A stretch of DNA of 64,000 bases from Coleophoma eucalyptorum (lineage: Eukaryota; Ascomycota; Leotiomycetes; Helotiales; Dermateaceae), in assembly GCA_026120035.1 (NCBI GenBank), contig JALRME010000016.1:744001-808000 (forward strand), in the 5' to 3' direction. The translations under genes and the position numbers were made by a program. The notes under the pieces were generated by a model. The model was not told where the DNA came from and made no database searches. It saw only the letters and a program-made list of their open reading frames with translations. The stretch's first letter is position 1. Each line of letters opens with the position of its first letter. Below are positions 33,492-46,212 of the stretch, piece by piece.

Positions 33492-36112
33492 TTACTGTCG
33501 AAATTTGGCAAGCTGGGCCATGATGTTCTGGACTTGCTGAGCCGATTGTGCCTGTTGAGGCGGAGGGGCAGCGTAGCTTTGAACGCCAGGAGTATATGAA
33601 TTAGCGGCTGGTGGTGGTTGTGGTTGTGCATAGGTTTGCTGAGCTGGTTGCTGGCCCTGAAGACCACCAAGAATTCCTGCAAGATCGATACCGGAGTTCG
33701 CAGGTGCCGCTGGTGCGTTCTGCTGCTGTTGCTGTGGAAGAGCACTTAGAAGCTTTTGCAGCGTAGCATTGTCCAATTGTCCTACCAAGTTCATGAGATC
33801 TGGTGTAGCTGGGGCCGGTGCTGGCTGTTGATATGAAGGTGCAGGTTGGTATTGAGCTTGACTATAGTATGCAGGCGGAGCTGGGGTGTTTTTCGCTCGA
33901 AGAATGAGTTCGGCAGCAATCCTAGGCTCCAGATCTTGATACTCGTCGAATCGAACGTTGTTCGCTCCTCCTTGGCGATCAAAGACTTGTAGAGGAATCT
34001 TGCTACTGTTTTGCGCTCGCATATCAAGTTGCGATACTGCATGGACTCCCTCAAGGATTTGTCGACGAATGACAGCGTGCACTGGTAGCCGTGGACTAAG
34101 GAACATAACTTCTGACTTCAGTCCACGTCCACGTAATTCTCCTTCAACCCATCCAACAAATCCTCGATCAAGTTCGTCTAAGAGAATTATTTGGACGTCT
34201 GGAACATCACGAGGGTCTCGTCGTGGTATTTGGAGATCTGCATCCTCAATTGCTTGTCGTGTACTAGGGCTTGGACTCCTCTTCCGATATCTCCCACTTT
34301 CACGTTGCCCATACGATGGTGAGTTGGAACGACTACGACGACGATTGTCATAGAAATCTCTGCCGTGGCTCGGTCCATAATCATCACGACTACGGTAATT
34401 GGTCCGACCCTGAGGTGGGGACGGTGATCGAGCTGGTCGGTAGTCATCGCGTGCACGTAAGCTGCGGCCGAATTCATCAAACCCAAGCTGCGCTGGACGG
34501 TTGTAATTCTCACTGCCCCTGCCTCCATTCTGGCCGTTTCTTCCTCCTCGGTCAGCCATGCTTCCTCGTTGGTGTTCGGGGGATCGTGATCTCCGAGCAG
34601 CAGGCTGTGTAGGCTTCTGTGCATTACGTGTATTTCTCTGCGGTTTCGAAATTTCAAGGTCTTAAGATGTCAACAATCGTGAAAATGACTTCAGGCTTCG
34701 AATGAAAAAACTTACGAATCTTTTTGCCTCTCACTTCGGTGCCTTGCTCGTTTCTCAAGGCTGCATAACAAGATTCTACGTCATGGAATTGCACGAAGCC
34801 ATATGCTTGCTTGATTGAAACTTGTGCAAGCCTTCCATACTTGTGGAACACATGGAAGAGGTCTCGTTTGGTAACTTTTTCACTTGGTAGATTGCCTGTT
34901 TACCTATTAGCCATGTGCAATCTAAGTCAATTGTTGAAACTCACCTATGAACAATCGGGAGCCGTTTGGAAACCTATCCCATAAGCCTTCAGCAACATAA
35001 CCTCGCTCTTCGCTGAGGAATTTGTCGTAGATCTTCTGCACAGAAGGACTCCAACGTTTGTCGGCATCATCACGACCATCAGAAGATTCAACAGATTGCC
35101 GAGGATTGTCCTGCCCAGAGGTGGGCAGAGAAGGGCTGAAGTGTGGAGGCGCAGATAAAGGAGGTGAGCGAAATGAAGCTGTAGGAGGAGGAGGAAGCCC
35201 GCTTCTGGGATCACTGGATGTGCCAGGAGCACCTGCGGCCACCAAGGCAGTGGGTACACCAGGTGGTCTATAAGATGAGATTTGTGGGCGGGGTGGCAAA
35301 CTTGCATGCGAAGTAAGACTTGTACCTCCGAGTGTATGAGAAGTATAGCTGGGGGTAGCAGGAGTAGGGGCAGGAGTTGGGCCAGCAGTAGAAGCTGCAC
35401 TGAGTTCAGCATTTGCAGTGATATTGTCCAAGAGCTGCTGAATATCTATGCCACCGCTTGCAATATCCGCATATGGGTGGGACTGGGTTTGGGACTGGGT
35501 TGGACTTGTCTGCGCTGCTGGCTGGGTTGCAGACTGATCAGACACTGGAGCCGTGGCGGGCGAAAGACTGCTAGGAGGGGGACTGGCTTGGGTGGGCTTG
35601 CTGTCTCTCTCTGGGCCATTCAAAGGAACGTCGGCGATACTTGGTTCGTGCGAAAGAATAGTAGATGGTATTTCGGTGGCTGGTACTGCAACAGGAACTG
35701 ATGCCTTCTCTTGCTCGAGATTCTTTGATACATCTTGATAAACCGATTGTCCCTCTTGCTCCTCCTCGGAATCAAAGGTCATGGCGTAATCATCGTCATC
35801 GTCGTCGCCCTCAGCAACCTGCTCGGTAACCGTGACTTGGTTGGCTTGAACCTCGTCTGGCTGCTCTTTGTATGCGTCCGAGAAACTCGAGCCAGGCGAC
35901 GAGTTCTCCGAGTTGCTGCCGTTGTCCTGCGCCTCTGGAGCCTGAGCGCTTGTCGCGTCATCGGCACGCTCGTGAGTCGAAGTCATATTGAAGATGGGGT
36001 CGATTTGATTCCGGAGAACGGATATGTTTGATGACTCTGAAGGGTGGACTGGCAGGGGAGAGAGAGGAGTTGAGGGCTGGGTGTGGAACTCAGGCGCCTC
36101 TGGTATAGTCAT
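33492..36112 (-). CDS. NAB3: Nab3-like RNA-binding protein, nuclear non-coding RNA surveillance
   Basis: Three exons on the reverse strand (36112-34945, 34895-34716, 34660-33492), introns 49 and 55 nt, give 838 residues. The first 380 are acidic then Pro/Ser/Gln-rich. One RRM at about 384-455 spans both introns: RLFIGNLPSEKVTKRDLFHV, FHKYGRLAQVSIKQAYGFVQ, and KIHLEISKPQ. An RS/RD-rich stretch follows. Residues about 605-710 (VQIILLDELDRGFVGWVEGE onward) look like the anticodon-binding fold seen in NCOA5. The end has a helical, Gln-rich segment (LQKLLSALPQQQQQ). In yeast, Nab3 works with Nrd1 and Sen1 to terminate short Pol II transcripts. The RRM match to Nab3 is good; function in this fungus is inferred. 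Confidence 0.8.
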
Positions 36113-36874
36113 AAGAAGACAGTGGAATGATCAAATCATCAATTCAGAGCGCGCGCAGTGCAATGCGGTGCAGTGTAAGGCAGTGAAGAGGGCAGTCTGC
36201 TTTACAAGTAATGGCTCAGTCGCAATGAACTGTAGATGACGCGAGGGTAGGAGAAAAGGAATGAGTGCAAGGGCTAGAGAGGCTCTGTGGAATGGTGGTC
36301 TCAAATGACAGAGCTGGAAGGTGTCGCAAGGCTGAACGTTGAGGCAGACTTCGTGCGGTGTCTGATGAATGTGATCGCGTTGTGAATGCGATACAAAGGC
36401 CCTCAAGCGCGTTGTTCAGTCCGGATGAAGTGGATGAATAGTGGTGGTAAGGGAAGGCGGGGCTGAACAGATAAGTGAAGATCTAAATCGAAAATATCAA
36501 GACTGGGACCTCGAGGTTTTCCCAGCCAGCTTGTCTCGCTTACTACCTTAGCCTGTTTTGCTTGCCGGCTTGTACCTTATTAAGCGCCCGTCTATGGAGC
36601 CGCGAGCAATTTATATACAATCCTGTTGTTGTTTTTACAGGTTGCTTCTGCATCTATATACAGTGCAGCACACACGATCGACTTTTATGAAGCGCGGTAT
36701 ATGACCATCCCAGTCTGTATATGGCACAGTGTTTGTTCTGGCTTCCAGACACGTAAGACATCAGAACTGAGTCGATTGTATATGAAGCGAGGCTCGTCCA
36801 AGCCTGGCGAGGTTCAGTGATTTTCTACCTTGTCTTCTTTTAAGTTATAACCCTACCTGTAAAAGGCAAAGACC
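36113..36874. promoter_or_regulatory. Divergent promoter region of NAB3 and PTH4
   Basis: 762 bp between divergent starts. A degenerate GCAGTG run (gcgcagtgcaatgcggtgca then gtgtaaggcagtgaag, about 36154-36188) sits about 45 bp upstream of the NAB3 ATG. The rest shows no gene or strong motif. Confidence 0.45.
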
Positions 36875-37804
36875 ATGGTTCATTGTATGCTCAGAGGCCT
36901 CTCCTCGTCGTCTCCCCAAGCACGTTTAGGACTTGCTCGGTGTGCCCGAGCATATACATCACGGGGACCTTACGGGCAAGAGTACGATGCCCAGGAAGTC
37001 GCTGCTGCCCGTGCATGGTATTCTTCCTTCAACAAGAACTCTATCTCAAGGAAGATTGCCAAAACGACTTACAGCAATGCATCTGGGCCTGGCGGTCAAA
37101 AGACAAACAAGTAAGTTGTCTCTTTAATATCCCCAGAGTTTTGACTGACCTTTTACCCAGGACTTCATCAAAAGCAACAACAAAGTGGCCAATGGATTCC
37201 TTAATTGCATACATACCTAAGATTTTGCACAACCATATTAAGATGAGCAGATACTATACAGCCAGTTCAAATACTATCACTATCCAAAGTGACACCTCCA
37301 GGAACCAAAGCGAGAACACGGATATTACCCACGACAGGCTTTTTGAGGAGCTTGGAGAGATATATAGAAAAACCATACCAGGAGAGACATCACCAGAGCA
37401 AGCTGAGAAGGTCAAGAAGCTGTAAGTCAAATAGAAATTACTTGATGTCTTCGCGTATGCTTTGATATGAAAACCTCGCCTGGCTTCCAAATCACCAACT
37501 GTTGGTAGGATGCCATGAAAGATTGGAGTATTCTGGAAAGTGTAGCTAGTCATACTTGAGAAGATATTGGAAGAAGTATGAGCCTCACGTATCGAAAAAA
37601 TGGCTTCGGCCAGAGTATTATCGTTCAATAGCACAATTGAAAGTTTGAAATCAATCAAAGCCCTTTCACCATTACTCTAGCCTCAGAATACGTGCTAACA
37701 CTCTCCAAAACAGGCAAGCTGCTGATAATGCTGCGAGGTTGAAAATGAAGAAAATGCGCAGCGACAAGAAAAAGTCTCGAAGTGGAGGAGGTCGCTTCGA
37801 CTAG
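36875..37804 (+). CDS. PTH4: GGQ-motif mitochondrial peptidyl-tRNA hydrolase (Pth4/ICT1 type)
   Basis: Three exons (36875-37110, 37161-37421, 37714-37804) with introns of 50 and 292 nt give 195 residues. The first 35 residues are basic and hydroxylated, a likely mitochondrial presequence. The class I release-factor catalytic loop reads NASGPGGQKTNKTSSKATTK with GGQ at 73-75; intron 1 falls just after it. There is no codon-recognition domain. The C-terminus is Lys/Arg-rich (KMKKMRSDKKKSRSGGGRF), like the ribosome-binding tail of ICT1 and YaeJ. Such enzymes free peptides from stalled mitochondrial ribosomes without reading a stop codon. Intron 2 is unusually long. Yeast YOL114C (Pth4) is the nearest family member that I can name. 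Confidence 0.86.
37422..37713 (+). other. 292-nt intron 2 of PTH4
   Basis: GTAAGT donor, GTGCTAAC branch site and AAAACAG acceptor. It is the longest intron in the window. Splicing it out gives KVKKL|QAADNAARLKMKKM, a natural helical tail. No snoRNA boxes or internal exon were recognised. Confidence 0.82.
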
Positions 37805-38406
37805 TATTCGGGTTTGTAATGTATGAATATATAGCATAGGAGCACACATGGGGCAGAACAGCCGCTTGCAAGTATGGGAGGAGTTCTTATCAGGATCTAG
37901 AAGCATTTGTTGCAGAAGCCGTCATGTTGGAAAAAGATCTTTTTCTTGTACCTTAAGCTGGGCGCTGTTTAAGAGCTCAACTGTAAATATATATTTGTGT
38001 GATGACGGGCCAATTCGATGGACTTTTGAAGGATTCTTATGGGCGGCAGCACATTTTTAGGCCGGTATAATGGCTGGTCTTTGGTACGCTGTAGGGTCCT
38101 TCACACATGCCGAGGTTCTGGATGCAAGACAGTGGTCGGTGGACAGAGAGACGACATGACACGCAAACTGAAGTGCACTAGATACATTGCATTCAAAATT
38201 TCTTGGAGAGTGATCCAAATTATTCCAGAGAACCTATTCCCATTATTGCAATAATCACGTTGTCAGGCGAGTTTAGTCAATTCTTAACAAGAGTTCAAAC
38301 AGAGTGGAAGTTCTTAGAATCGTCATTTACAGCAAGTCGTTGTCATGATAACCTTATTACCATCTTACACCATTACCATAACTCCAAGGTTATATTTCGT
38401 AACGCA
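37805..38406. other. Convergent 3' region of PTH4 and the VanZ-like gene
   Basis: 602 bp between facing stops. Short open frames only, without protein character. No repeats beyond AT-rich tracts. Confidence 0.5.
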
Positions 38407-39089
38407 TTAATCACTTCTCTTCTTTGCATCAGGCTCAATATCGCCGGCGCTGCTCGCACTGGGTGTTTTCAACCCTTCCCCATCGTTACTTTCCAATCCA
38501 TGGTCTTCCTCCTCCCAACCATCTTCAGCATTCTCATCCCAATTATCGACTTCTTCGTCCAACGTTTCTGCTCTTGGTTCCACTCTAGTTATACCTGATT
38601 CTTGTGCACCAACACCCTCGCCTAGTTCCAAATCCTGTTCATCATCTGGTACGGCCTGATACGTTTTGGCCAGTCTCTTCCTCTCCAGCATACGAAGATG
38701 ATACCAGCTGGAGAGAGCAACGGAAGACAGACTTCCTACGACGTTTGCAACAATATCATAGACATCGAATATTCGATCGTTAGGAAGAACTCCTTGAAGG
38801 ATTTCTGATCCAACACCCAAGACGCCAGTGCAGACAAGCAGCGTAAGGTTCAAGTTTCTTCTTCGAGTTGTGTCGAGGATCCAGTAGAAACAAGTGGTGA
38901 GAATGAAAAACGTTACGAAGTGGAGGACTTTGTCGTTGACGACTGCATCTACCTGGAGCGAAGTGAGGCCGGCATACGCGGAGAGGAAGATGAGGAAGAC
39001 GAAGGCTCCTAGAAGGGGTTGGGATTAGTGAAAGCACATCCATGAAGAAGAGCAGCAAGCTAACCTGCAAAGGGGAGTCTTATGCGCAT
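38407..39089 (-). CDS. VanZ-like integral membrane protein
   Basis: Two exons on the reverse strand (39089-39065, 39008-38407) with a 56-nt intron give 208 residues. Exon 1 encodes only MRIRLPFA plus one base. Four membrane segments follow: AFVFLIFLSAYAGLT, HFVTFFILTTCFYWIL, NLTLLVCTGVLGVGSEILQG and DIVANVVGSLSSVALSSWYH. The spaced motif DKVLHF, SEILQG and D-x-x-AN-x-x-G is the VanZ-like family signature. The last 80 residues are acidic and soluble. VanZ in bacteria alters teicoplanin sensitivity; the role of the fungal relatives is unknown to me. The gene is divergent from SPT7. Family is well supported, function is not. Confidence 0.82.
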
Positions 39090-39703
39090 TTTGCTAAGCT
39101 TCTACTTGCTTGAGGGATCTCGGATTCATCACTGTGGGTTGAAGGTAATTTTCTGGTGGAGTTGCAAGCAGCGAGATCACTACCTGTTCAAAGCTCAGGC
39201 AAGCTCTAGAAGGGTGATGCAGTCCGAGATTGCGAGTGACACGTACACGTGACAATGCACCTTTCCGTGGGGTTTGAAGCGTGGAGATTTCCTGCTGTCG
39301 ACATAAAGTTGTTTTATAAACTTGTAGATTATTAGAGAAATGGAATTGGTTTTGCAGATTTAACATGGTGCTATTTCTGCAATTCCAAGAATTAATGTTC
39401 CTTGAGACTTGTTGTGACGTTCTTTCACTGATTGAGTGATTCTGCTATGGACTGGATTTGGCACGCTAACTTCAACATCGGTTGTCCCTTCCTCAGGAAC
39501 ACAGCCAAAAAGAGAGGATTGCGCCCATCGACCATCAACGACAAACTCGCCGTGCATCCTCGATGAAACTGTCACTGTATTAGGCGAGGCATGAAATTGC
39601 ATTTCAGGACTTATTTGAGCGCGCGACGACATCTTGAAGGAAAGTTGAGGAGGAATCGGCGCGACTCCATTGTCGGCCTGTGGGGGTTTGGCCGCCAAAG
39701 AAG
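39090..39703. promoter_or_regulatory. Divergent promoter region of the VanZ-like gene and SPT7, with an unexplained ORF
   Basis: 614 bp between divergent starts. The reverse strand has an ATG-started frame at 39360-39632 of 90 codons (MSSRAQISPEMQFHASPN, FVVDGRWAQSS). It could be a small gene, a leader ORF of the VanZ-like gene or chance. It extends upstream without ATG into the SPT7 leader. No splice link to the VanZ-like exon 1 was found. Confidence 0.4.
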
Positions 39704-42700
39704 ATGTCTGGCGGACATGCCATCCAACAACCATCATCGGCCTGGCTTTCGATGCCAAACCGTATGAATCTCTCAAACAAACTCGCCAGCAAGTCCTTTC
39801 GATTAAGAGACGATACTCCTACGTGTGCGCAAACTCCTAATATCCTCTTCGATAATGCCACAATGTCAGACTCGGCTACCGTACAATATGATGGAGATAT
39901 TGCGGAGGAGGAGGACAATCGCAGGTCCACACTCAAGGGCAGCTTCAAATACAGGGAGAGTCGCATATCTAGGCTGTTCGGAGGAGAGGTTTCTGAATCT
40001 CCTGAACTGGCAGAGGATGCCGACGCGTTCAACGACCAATTGTTAGACGAACCCGTTGTCGCAGAACCCGCGAAGGAGCAAGTCCCCAAGAAGACTGCAC
40101 GCGTTATTGACGAGGATAACTATGATGATGATGACGACGAAGATGAGGATGAAGATGTCAGCCGACAATCACCCTTGAAGACCAAAAGTACGAATGCCCT
40201 CTTATCCCCATCCAAATCCGGCAGCTCTCCTATACAGTCAGACCATTCTCCCACCAAACAATCCGACCATGCCAAGGATAATGCCAGTCAAGATGAACCT
40301 AAGTCTTCCGAAGATGTGCGCAAGCAATTGGAAGAAGCGAAGAAGGCAACAGAGGAGGCAGTGAAGCGAAGTTTCCATACAATATTCTATACTCTCGAGA
40401 ATGATCGCGTCGCTATGCTGGAGCAGCAGAAGCTGGAGGAATCTGAAAGACAGATTGATGCCGAAATGGATACTGGTGGCAATGCAGGGAATACCAGTGG
40501 CTCCAGTGGTGAACATCATGGCTCACTAAGTAGCGCCAACCTTGGTGCTTCGAGCCTCACACTGAAGCATTTAATTGCTCGCATAGATATGAAGCGCGAC
40601 CAAGTCCGCGCCTCAGATGCTGAGTTGAGGTCGCTGATGAATGAGGTCCGGAAGAATCGAAGTAAATGGGCGAGTGAAGAGAATGTCCATCAAGAAGAGC
40701 TCTACGAGGCTGCAGAAAAGGTCCTGAGCGAGCTCAAAGCAATGACCGAGTACTCAGCACCATTCCTAACAAGAGTTAATAAACGAGAGGCTCCTGATTA
40801 CTATAATAGTGAGTGGTTTTGCTATAGGATATATGTTCCTGCTAACACGCAATAGTCATCAAACAGCCTATGGATCTTGGTACAATGACCAAAAAGTTAA
40901 AGACCTTGGCCTACAAGTCCAAAGCCGAATTCGTCGCTGACTTAGATTTAATATGGGGAAATTGTCTCAAGTACAACGCTGATATTGCTCACCCTTTGCG
41001 CAAGAACGCCAATTCTATGAGGAAGGAAGCTGAGAAACTGGTTCCACTAATCCCCGATCTCGTGATCCGTCCTCGAGCAGAAGTAGAAGCAGAAGAAAGG
41101 CGAAAGCAGAATGGTGGAGAAGATGACCCCGTCGAAGACAGTGATGATGAGCCCATTATGTCCTCCAGAGGGAGAGTCGCTGGTGCTAAAGGTGCATCCA
41201 AAGCTAGAAAGGCTACAGGTGGCCGTGAAGAAGGAACTCCTGGTGTGGATGTAAAGCCATCACTTCAGCTCAATGGCCTCCTGGGCTCTGTTAAAGATGG
41301 TTCTGAAGTCGGCTTTGATGGCAGTCAGAACGGATTTGCTACTCCGCCGGTTGGAACACTAGGCTCTATTACACCTGTTCCGGGTGATAGAAGCATCGTT
41401 GATTCTATGGATATAGATGTCTCCTCTATCAACGGCATCTCACTCGGACATGCTCTAGGCGTCGCCGGGGAAGAGTTGCTGGAGGACGAAGAGTACAAGA
41501 TCTGGAAGCAGGTGACTAAGAAAGACCGCGCTCTTGTTGCTAAGGAGCGAAATCGTCTATTCAAAGCAGATAGCCTGCAGCCAGATGAGCCTGCTTTGTT
41601 GCGAACAAAGGCCGGTATGCGCAGATGGCTTCGTCAACAAGCTCAAGCTCAATTAGATGGTGCCACAGCTGATAGCACTACCCGGGATGGGAAAGAGGCT
41701 ACCTCTGAGACTCTCGCAGAGGGAATGGAGGGTGAAGAAGAACGAGTCCTGCCAGACTACTACGATCCCTTATCAGCTGTCCCGGACATTCTTCCCAAAC
41801 TTCAGTGGAATGAAGATGCGGATGGAAACCTTGTTGATCGATCTGATGAGTTTCTCCGGATGGTTCCTCCTGGCCACTTCACTACCCCGAAGAGTAGTTT
41901 AGCAACTAAGCTGGATGGCAACATGAAGCAGATGCAAGAAACAAGGAAGTTGTGCTCGAAGATTGGTGTCATCAAGCAGATGCAGTTGCAGGCGCAGGTA
42001 TGTGGTCCAGTCTGAAAGTGGCACCTAAGTATAACTATAACTAACATGCCTTGCAGGTCTACAACAACCAATTTCCTAAGTATGAACCGGAGCCTTTTGT
42101 GGAGTTGGACATTGAACCACACGTCACTTATGATGATGGCCCAATTATGTCTACATGGGTGTGTAAAGCTGCCTTGCAACGGTCTGTTGCAAAAATCTGC
42201 TATCATACAGGCTTCGAAGAACTTCAGCCATCTGCGCTGGACACCATGACAGACATTGCTGGAGACTACTTTAGCAAGCTCGTCCGATCTTTCAACGTCT
42301 ACCGAGAAGCTCCGAAGGTTCCCGCGAGCGGTGTAGCAGCTGATGCTGGTGCAAAATGGCAGGAACGTTTCACCAATGAAGAAGTCATGCTACACTGTCT
42401 AGACGAACACGGGTTAGACGTTGAGAGTTTAGAAGCATATGTCAGAGATGATGTGGACCGCTTCGGTACTAAGCTTTCTGTCATGCACGAGCGTATGAAA
42501 GCACACCTTACAGATCTCCTTCGCCCTGCTCTTGATGGTAGCGGAGATGGATCAGGAGCTTTCAACGACGGTAGCGAGCAGTTTGTCGGAGGCGATTTTG
42601 CGGAAGAACTTGGTGAAGATTTCTTCGGCTTTAAAGCGCTTGGCCTAGACTCCGAGTTTGGAATGGAGAGTTTGTCTGTGCCACTACACCTGCTTCAGAG

Positions 42701-43220
42701 CCGTCTCTACAAGCCACCAGAGGCAACAGCTGGTGTTACTACAGAGAATGTATTTCCGCCATTGCCGCGACTGGATCCTGTTACCAAAGAAAACCTCAAA
42801 GACCAGATCGGCCTGGTCAGAAACTTCTTTCTCGCCAAGTTGCATGCTAACAGTGATGAACCACTCATTGAAGATGAGGATTTGCCACAGAAGCAAAGGT
42901 TACCCAAACCGCGACTCGGTCCCACAGGCAAGATCACTAGTCCGAGAAAACGTCCTCTTAAGGAAACTCTGGGCAATGCCAAGAAAAAGAAGAAGTTGGA
43001 AAATGGTATTACAATTGATACCACGCCGAATACTAAGACTGGACCCAGCGGCAGCCCCGAAAAGTTGACGGCTTCTGCAAAGAAAGCGAAGCTAGGCTTG
43101 CCAAATGGAGGGCCAGTCTCAATGGAGAGAGTAGAGAGTAGCCAAGGAAATGCCAGCCAGACAGAGAAGGATGATGGCAGCGCAGTCGGCATGATGAGCC
43201 CCGAGAGCATTGAGCGCTAA
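39704..43220 (+). CDS. SPT7: SAGA complex subunit Spt7 (bromodomain and histone fold)
   Basis: Three exons (39704-40808, 40856-41997, 42057-43220), introns 47 and 59 nt, give 1136 residues. I start at the ATG at 39704; the open frame before it has only a GTG. The N-terminus has [15 protein letters not shown] and a long acidic run ([12 protein letters not shown]). A bromodomain at about 340-450 spans intron 1: EAPDYYN, then [18 protein letters not shown] and WGNCLKYN. A histone fold follows in exon 3 (about 770-830): [40 protein letters not shown]. The tail is basic ([17 protein letters not shown]). Spt7 pairs with Taf10 and holds the SAGA core together. This is the third bromodomain protein-encoding locus class here after RSC. 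Strong assignment. Confidence 0.92.
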
Positions 43221-44666
43221 TCGAAGATCAAATCAAAAGTTGTTGGCACTTGCTGGGGATAATAGCTTTGTCACTACTATCATTCATTATTTGAGATGGG
43301 AGTATATACGGAGTAGCGGAGGGTTTGCACATACCATACAGAGAAGCGCAGTCATTCGGGCTTGAAATTATCCTTCTTTACACCACCTGTACCAAGAGTA
43401 TTTTTTTTCGCGGCGTTATTTGGGCGGGTAGGCAAGACTTCAAAGGAATTGAGTTATTGGGTGGATATCCAGGCGGACTGGTGGGCATTCCTTGCGATAT
43501 CATTGGCTCAAGTATTGAGCCTCTCGTCTTCATTCACTTCTACTTTCCTTGACTTAACTTTACTGCTTCTTTTTGCATGGATTCGGGACTGGCAGGAAGG
43601 CTTTTTAAGACAAGATATCATGTTGATGGTGGCAGGTTGGATGTGCTTGCTATCTGGATAGGTTCATGGATTCGTTGCTGGTGAGGATAGTGCTAGTGCA
43701 GGTATGGGGTGCTAAAGGCGTGGCTCAGAATGGGATCAGAGAAAGTCAAGCCAGAAGAGGTACTAGTAGATGGATGGATGGACTTTGTACTACAGGACAA
43801 TTGTATCCTAGCAGAAAGGATCATCTATTCAATGAATCTAGCACCATTTATCTATGCATCCTAGATACGTCTGTATATTTGAATGTCGTTGCTGCAGTAA
43901 ATAAATATGATCTAGGAAAGGCAGCAATCGTGTGAGAGCCTACCTAGCAGGTATAATCACTTCTCTAGGGCATTGCGGACGGTGTTCTGCACAAGGCTGC
44001 ACCGTATTTCTCATACTTAGCACTATGTTTGTTGATGCCAACGGTGTCATGGCAACTAACCATTTTGAATGTTGCTTTGCGTCTATTGAGGGGTGGGAGC
44101 TTGAATTGATAGCTGGCGATATAAGCGCAGAATGCCATTTTCGGACGCGGAGATAAAAGCATTTTAGAAAGATGCGACAAATATTAACCAGGCTGGAGAG
44201 CAACGCTGGTCAATTTGGTGGAAGATATAACTAAAGGAGTTGGTAATAACAGAGTATGGAAAATAACATGGATAACTTCCATTTAACCTGCTGGTGTTAT
44301 AGCTAGCGAAGTACATGGGCTAAAATCCGAGGTCGACCATAATATCTACTTTGTGTTTAGCAAGTATACTGAGAAGAAAACCAGGCTCCTCTTATACTCT
44401 AAAATCTAGTATTTTGAACTTTGCAACCCCTGGCTATAATATTCTTTGTATCCACATCGCTACGAGTTTGGTTCGAAGAGTTCAAACCGAAATTATCGTT
44501 CAAGTGATTGCAATATCAAATCTCAGTAGCTAAATGTGTTCCAGCTATTGACAAGTTATTGCCCCTGACTACTGAGAACACTTGAGTAATGACAACGTCG
44601 AATGAATTTATGTGGGTAACCGTCAAAAGCTACTCCTTATACAGTTTATGAAATTTCAGCGCTTAC

Positions 44667-44886
44667 CTCATGCCCGTGGAAGTAGTTTTGATACTCAAAT
44701 TTGCATGAAGCTTGCCTAAATTGATAAAATCTATGGCATAGTAGGTGGCTATTGCCCTCCCAGGTTGCATCTTTCCAGAACGAGAAGTCCAGCATCGCTA
44801 GATAGAGTCTGGCTCCTGGCTGGTTCTCCTTAGCCAATTTTGCTCTCTGTAGGTTAAGAAAGATCCAGGGACTCTCATCTGCTCCT
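44667..44886 (-). pseudogene. Isolated exon-like fragment, possibly of a decayed gene
   Basis: About 73 codons, from ADESPWIFLNLQRAKLAKEN to FRQASCKFEYQNYFHGHE, bounded by TTCAG and GTAAGC splice-like signals on the reverse strand. Its amino-acid make-up (rich in W, F, Y, L and charged residues) is protein-like, unlike nearby random frames. Candidate next exons contain early stops. I do not recognise the family. Confidence 0.35.
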
Positions 44887-46212
44887 GAATGCACAAGATA
44901 GAAGAATATAAATTAGGTTTTCGGGTAGACATCAACGCCTGAGGGGCGCCCAATGGCATTGAGTGTTCCCAACGACCAAAAAATACGATGTCCTCAATCG
45001 GGTCAACTCTGTTTATATGGATAGAATACGCTAAAGCTCTCCATGAAAACCATCATTCCTAGAACATTTCTACCTCCTATGTTTGACTCTGGTCAATATA
45101 TCAAGGTCAGAAAATGCATCTCTGTCCTTTTTGCTATTCTCTATCTGTCCTCTTGAGAGGCATAGTCGAACTGTACTGACTAGCTCGCTTAACTATGTTC
45201 AGCCCCCCCCTCTTCCAAACTAAAATATACTCCAATCTTAACACACTCGAACTGTAATTTGTTAGGTTTGAGGACTATGGTTAACAGGTAGAGTACGACG
45301 CTTAATGGGTTGACTGTTTCGATCAGCAAGAATAAGAATACTACGGTTCCTGAACACGTCCTGATATTTAATGTAGCTTTGGGATTCAAAAACAATGATA
45401 CTTCAATTCCTTAGATAAATGTAGTGATTGTCTCATATTAGTGAATTAAAAACCTTGACATAATATCAATTGCTAAATACCGGATAATGCTCCATCATTG
45501 TCTTTCGATTTTTTTGGCTAAGTACAACTACGGATCCTACTTTACGAATGGTATCTTGACCTCAAAGAGAACCAGCAAAGCAGTGTGCAAATTCTCAGCA
45601 ATGAATACTGGGCAAGATAAGTTTAGATCGCTAAAGGTATCTTGATATTTTGCAATCTCTGCCCTGACATGGAAGAAATTTGCCAGCGGCTAATTTGTGA
45701 AATCATTCTGTAGCAGAACAGACCAACAGAGATGCATAGTTCTTTACTCAAATACTAACCCAAAAGTTATAACGACCGGCCAACACCTGCGAAGTCCACC
45801 CCTGCGAAGCCCACACCTGGCAAATTTTAATAGCTGCCTCAAACATGAAATTTTTCTAATACTCGGTGCCATATTGCTCGATGTAGGAGACTGCCATCGG
45901 CCTTGCCAGCCGTAAACACAGCTCAACAGCAATAGTGATGGGACGGTCTGGCTGTTGAGTCCAACCTGGGTTGTGTTTTGCAAGTCTTATGCCAAACTGA
46001 TTTGACGAAGCCGAAGAGCATAAATTTTTTTCCCAGGAAGAGTTATCTTGTTCCCTTACTTAGTGAGACTTAAGTAAATTATTCTACACCTCCTAAAAAG
46101 GTAACGTGCAGGACATAGGTTCATTTCAGACCGTAGCACTTCCCGGGACCATGAAGAAGTAGTATAAGAGTAGCGGAGAATTCCCTCTAGTTTGACAATT
46201 CGACCCAGCCCA

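Noticed and set aside
39680..39703. SPT7 start at 39680
   Set aside because: The codon is GTG; the first ATG is at 39704.
44468..44490. tRNA-like B-box (ggttcgaa) near 44468
   Set aside because: No A-box at the proper distance and no cloverleaf; it is part of a short imperfect hairpin.
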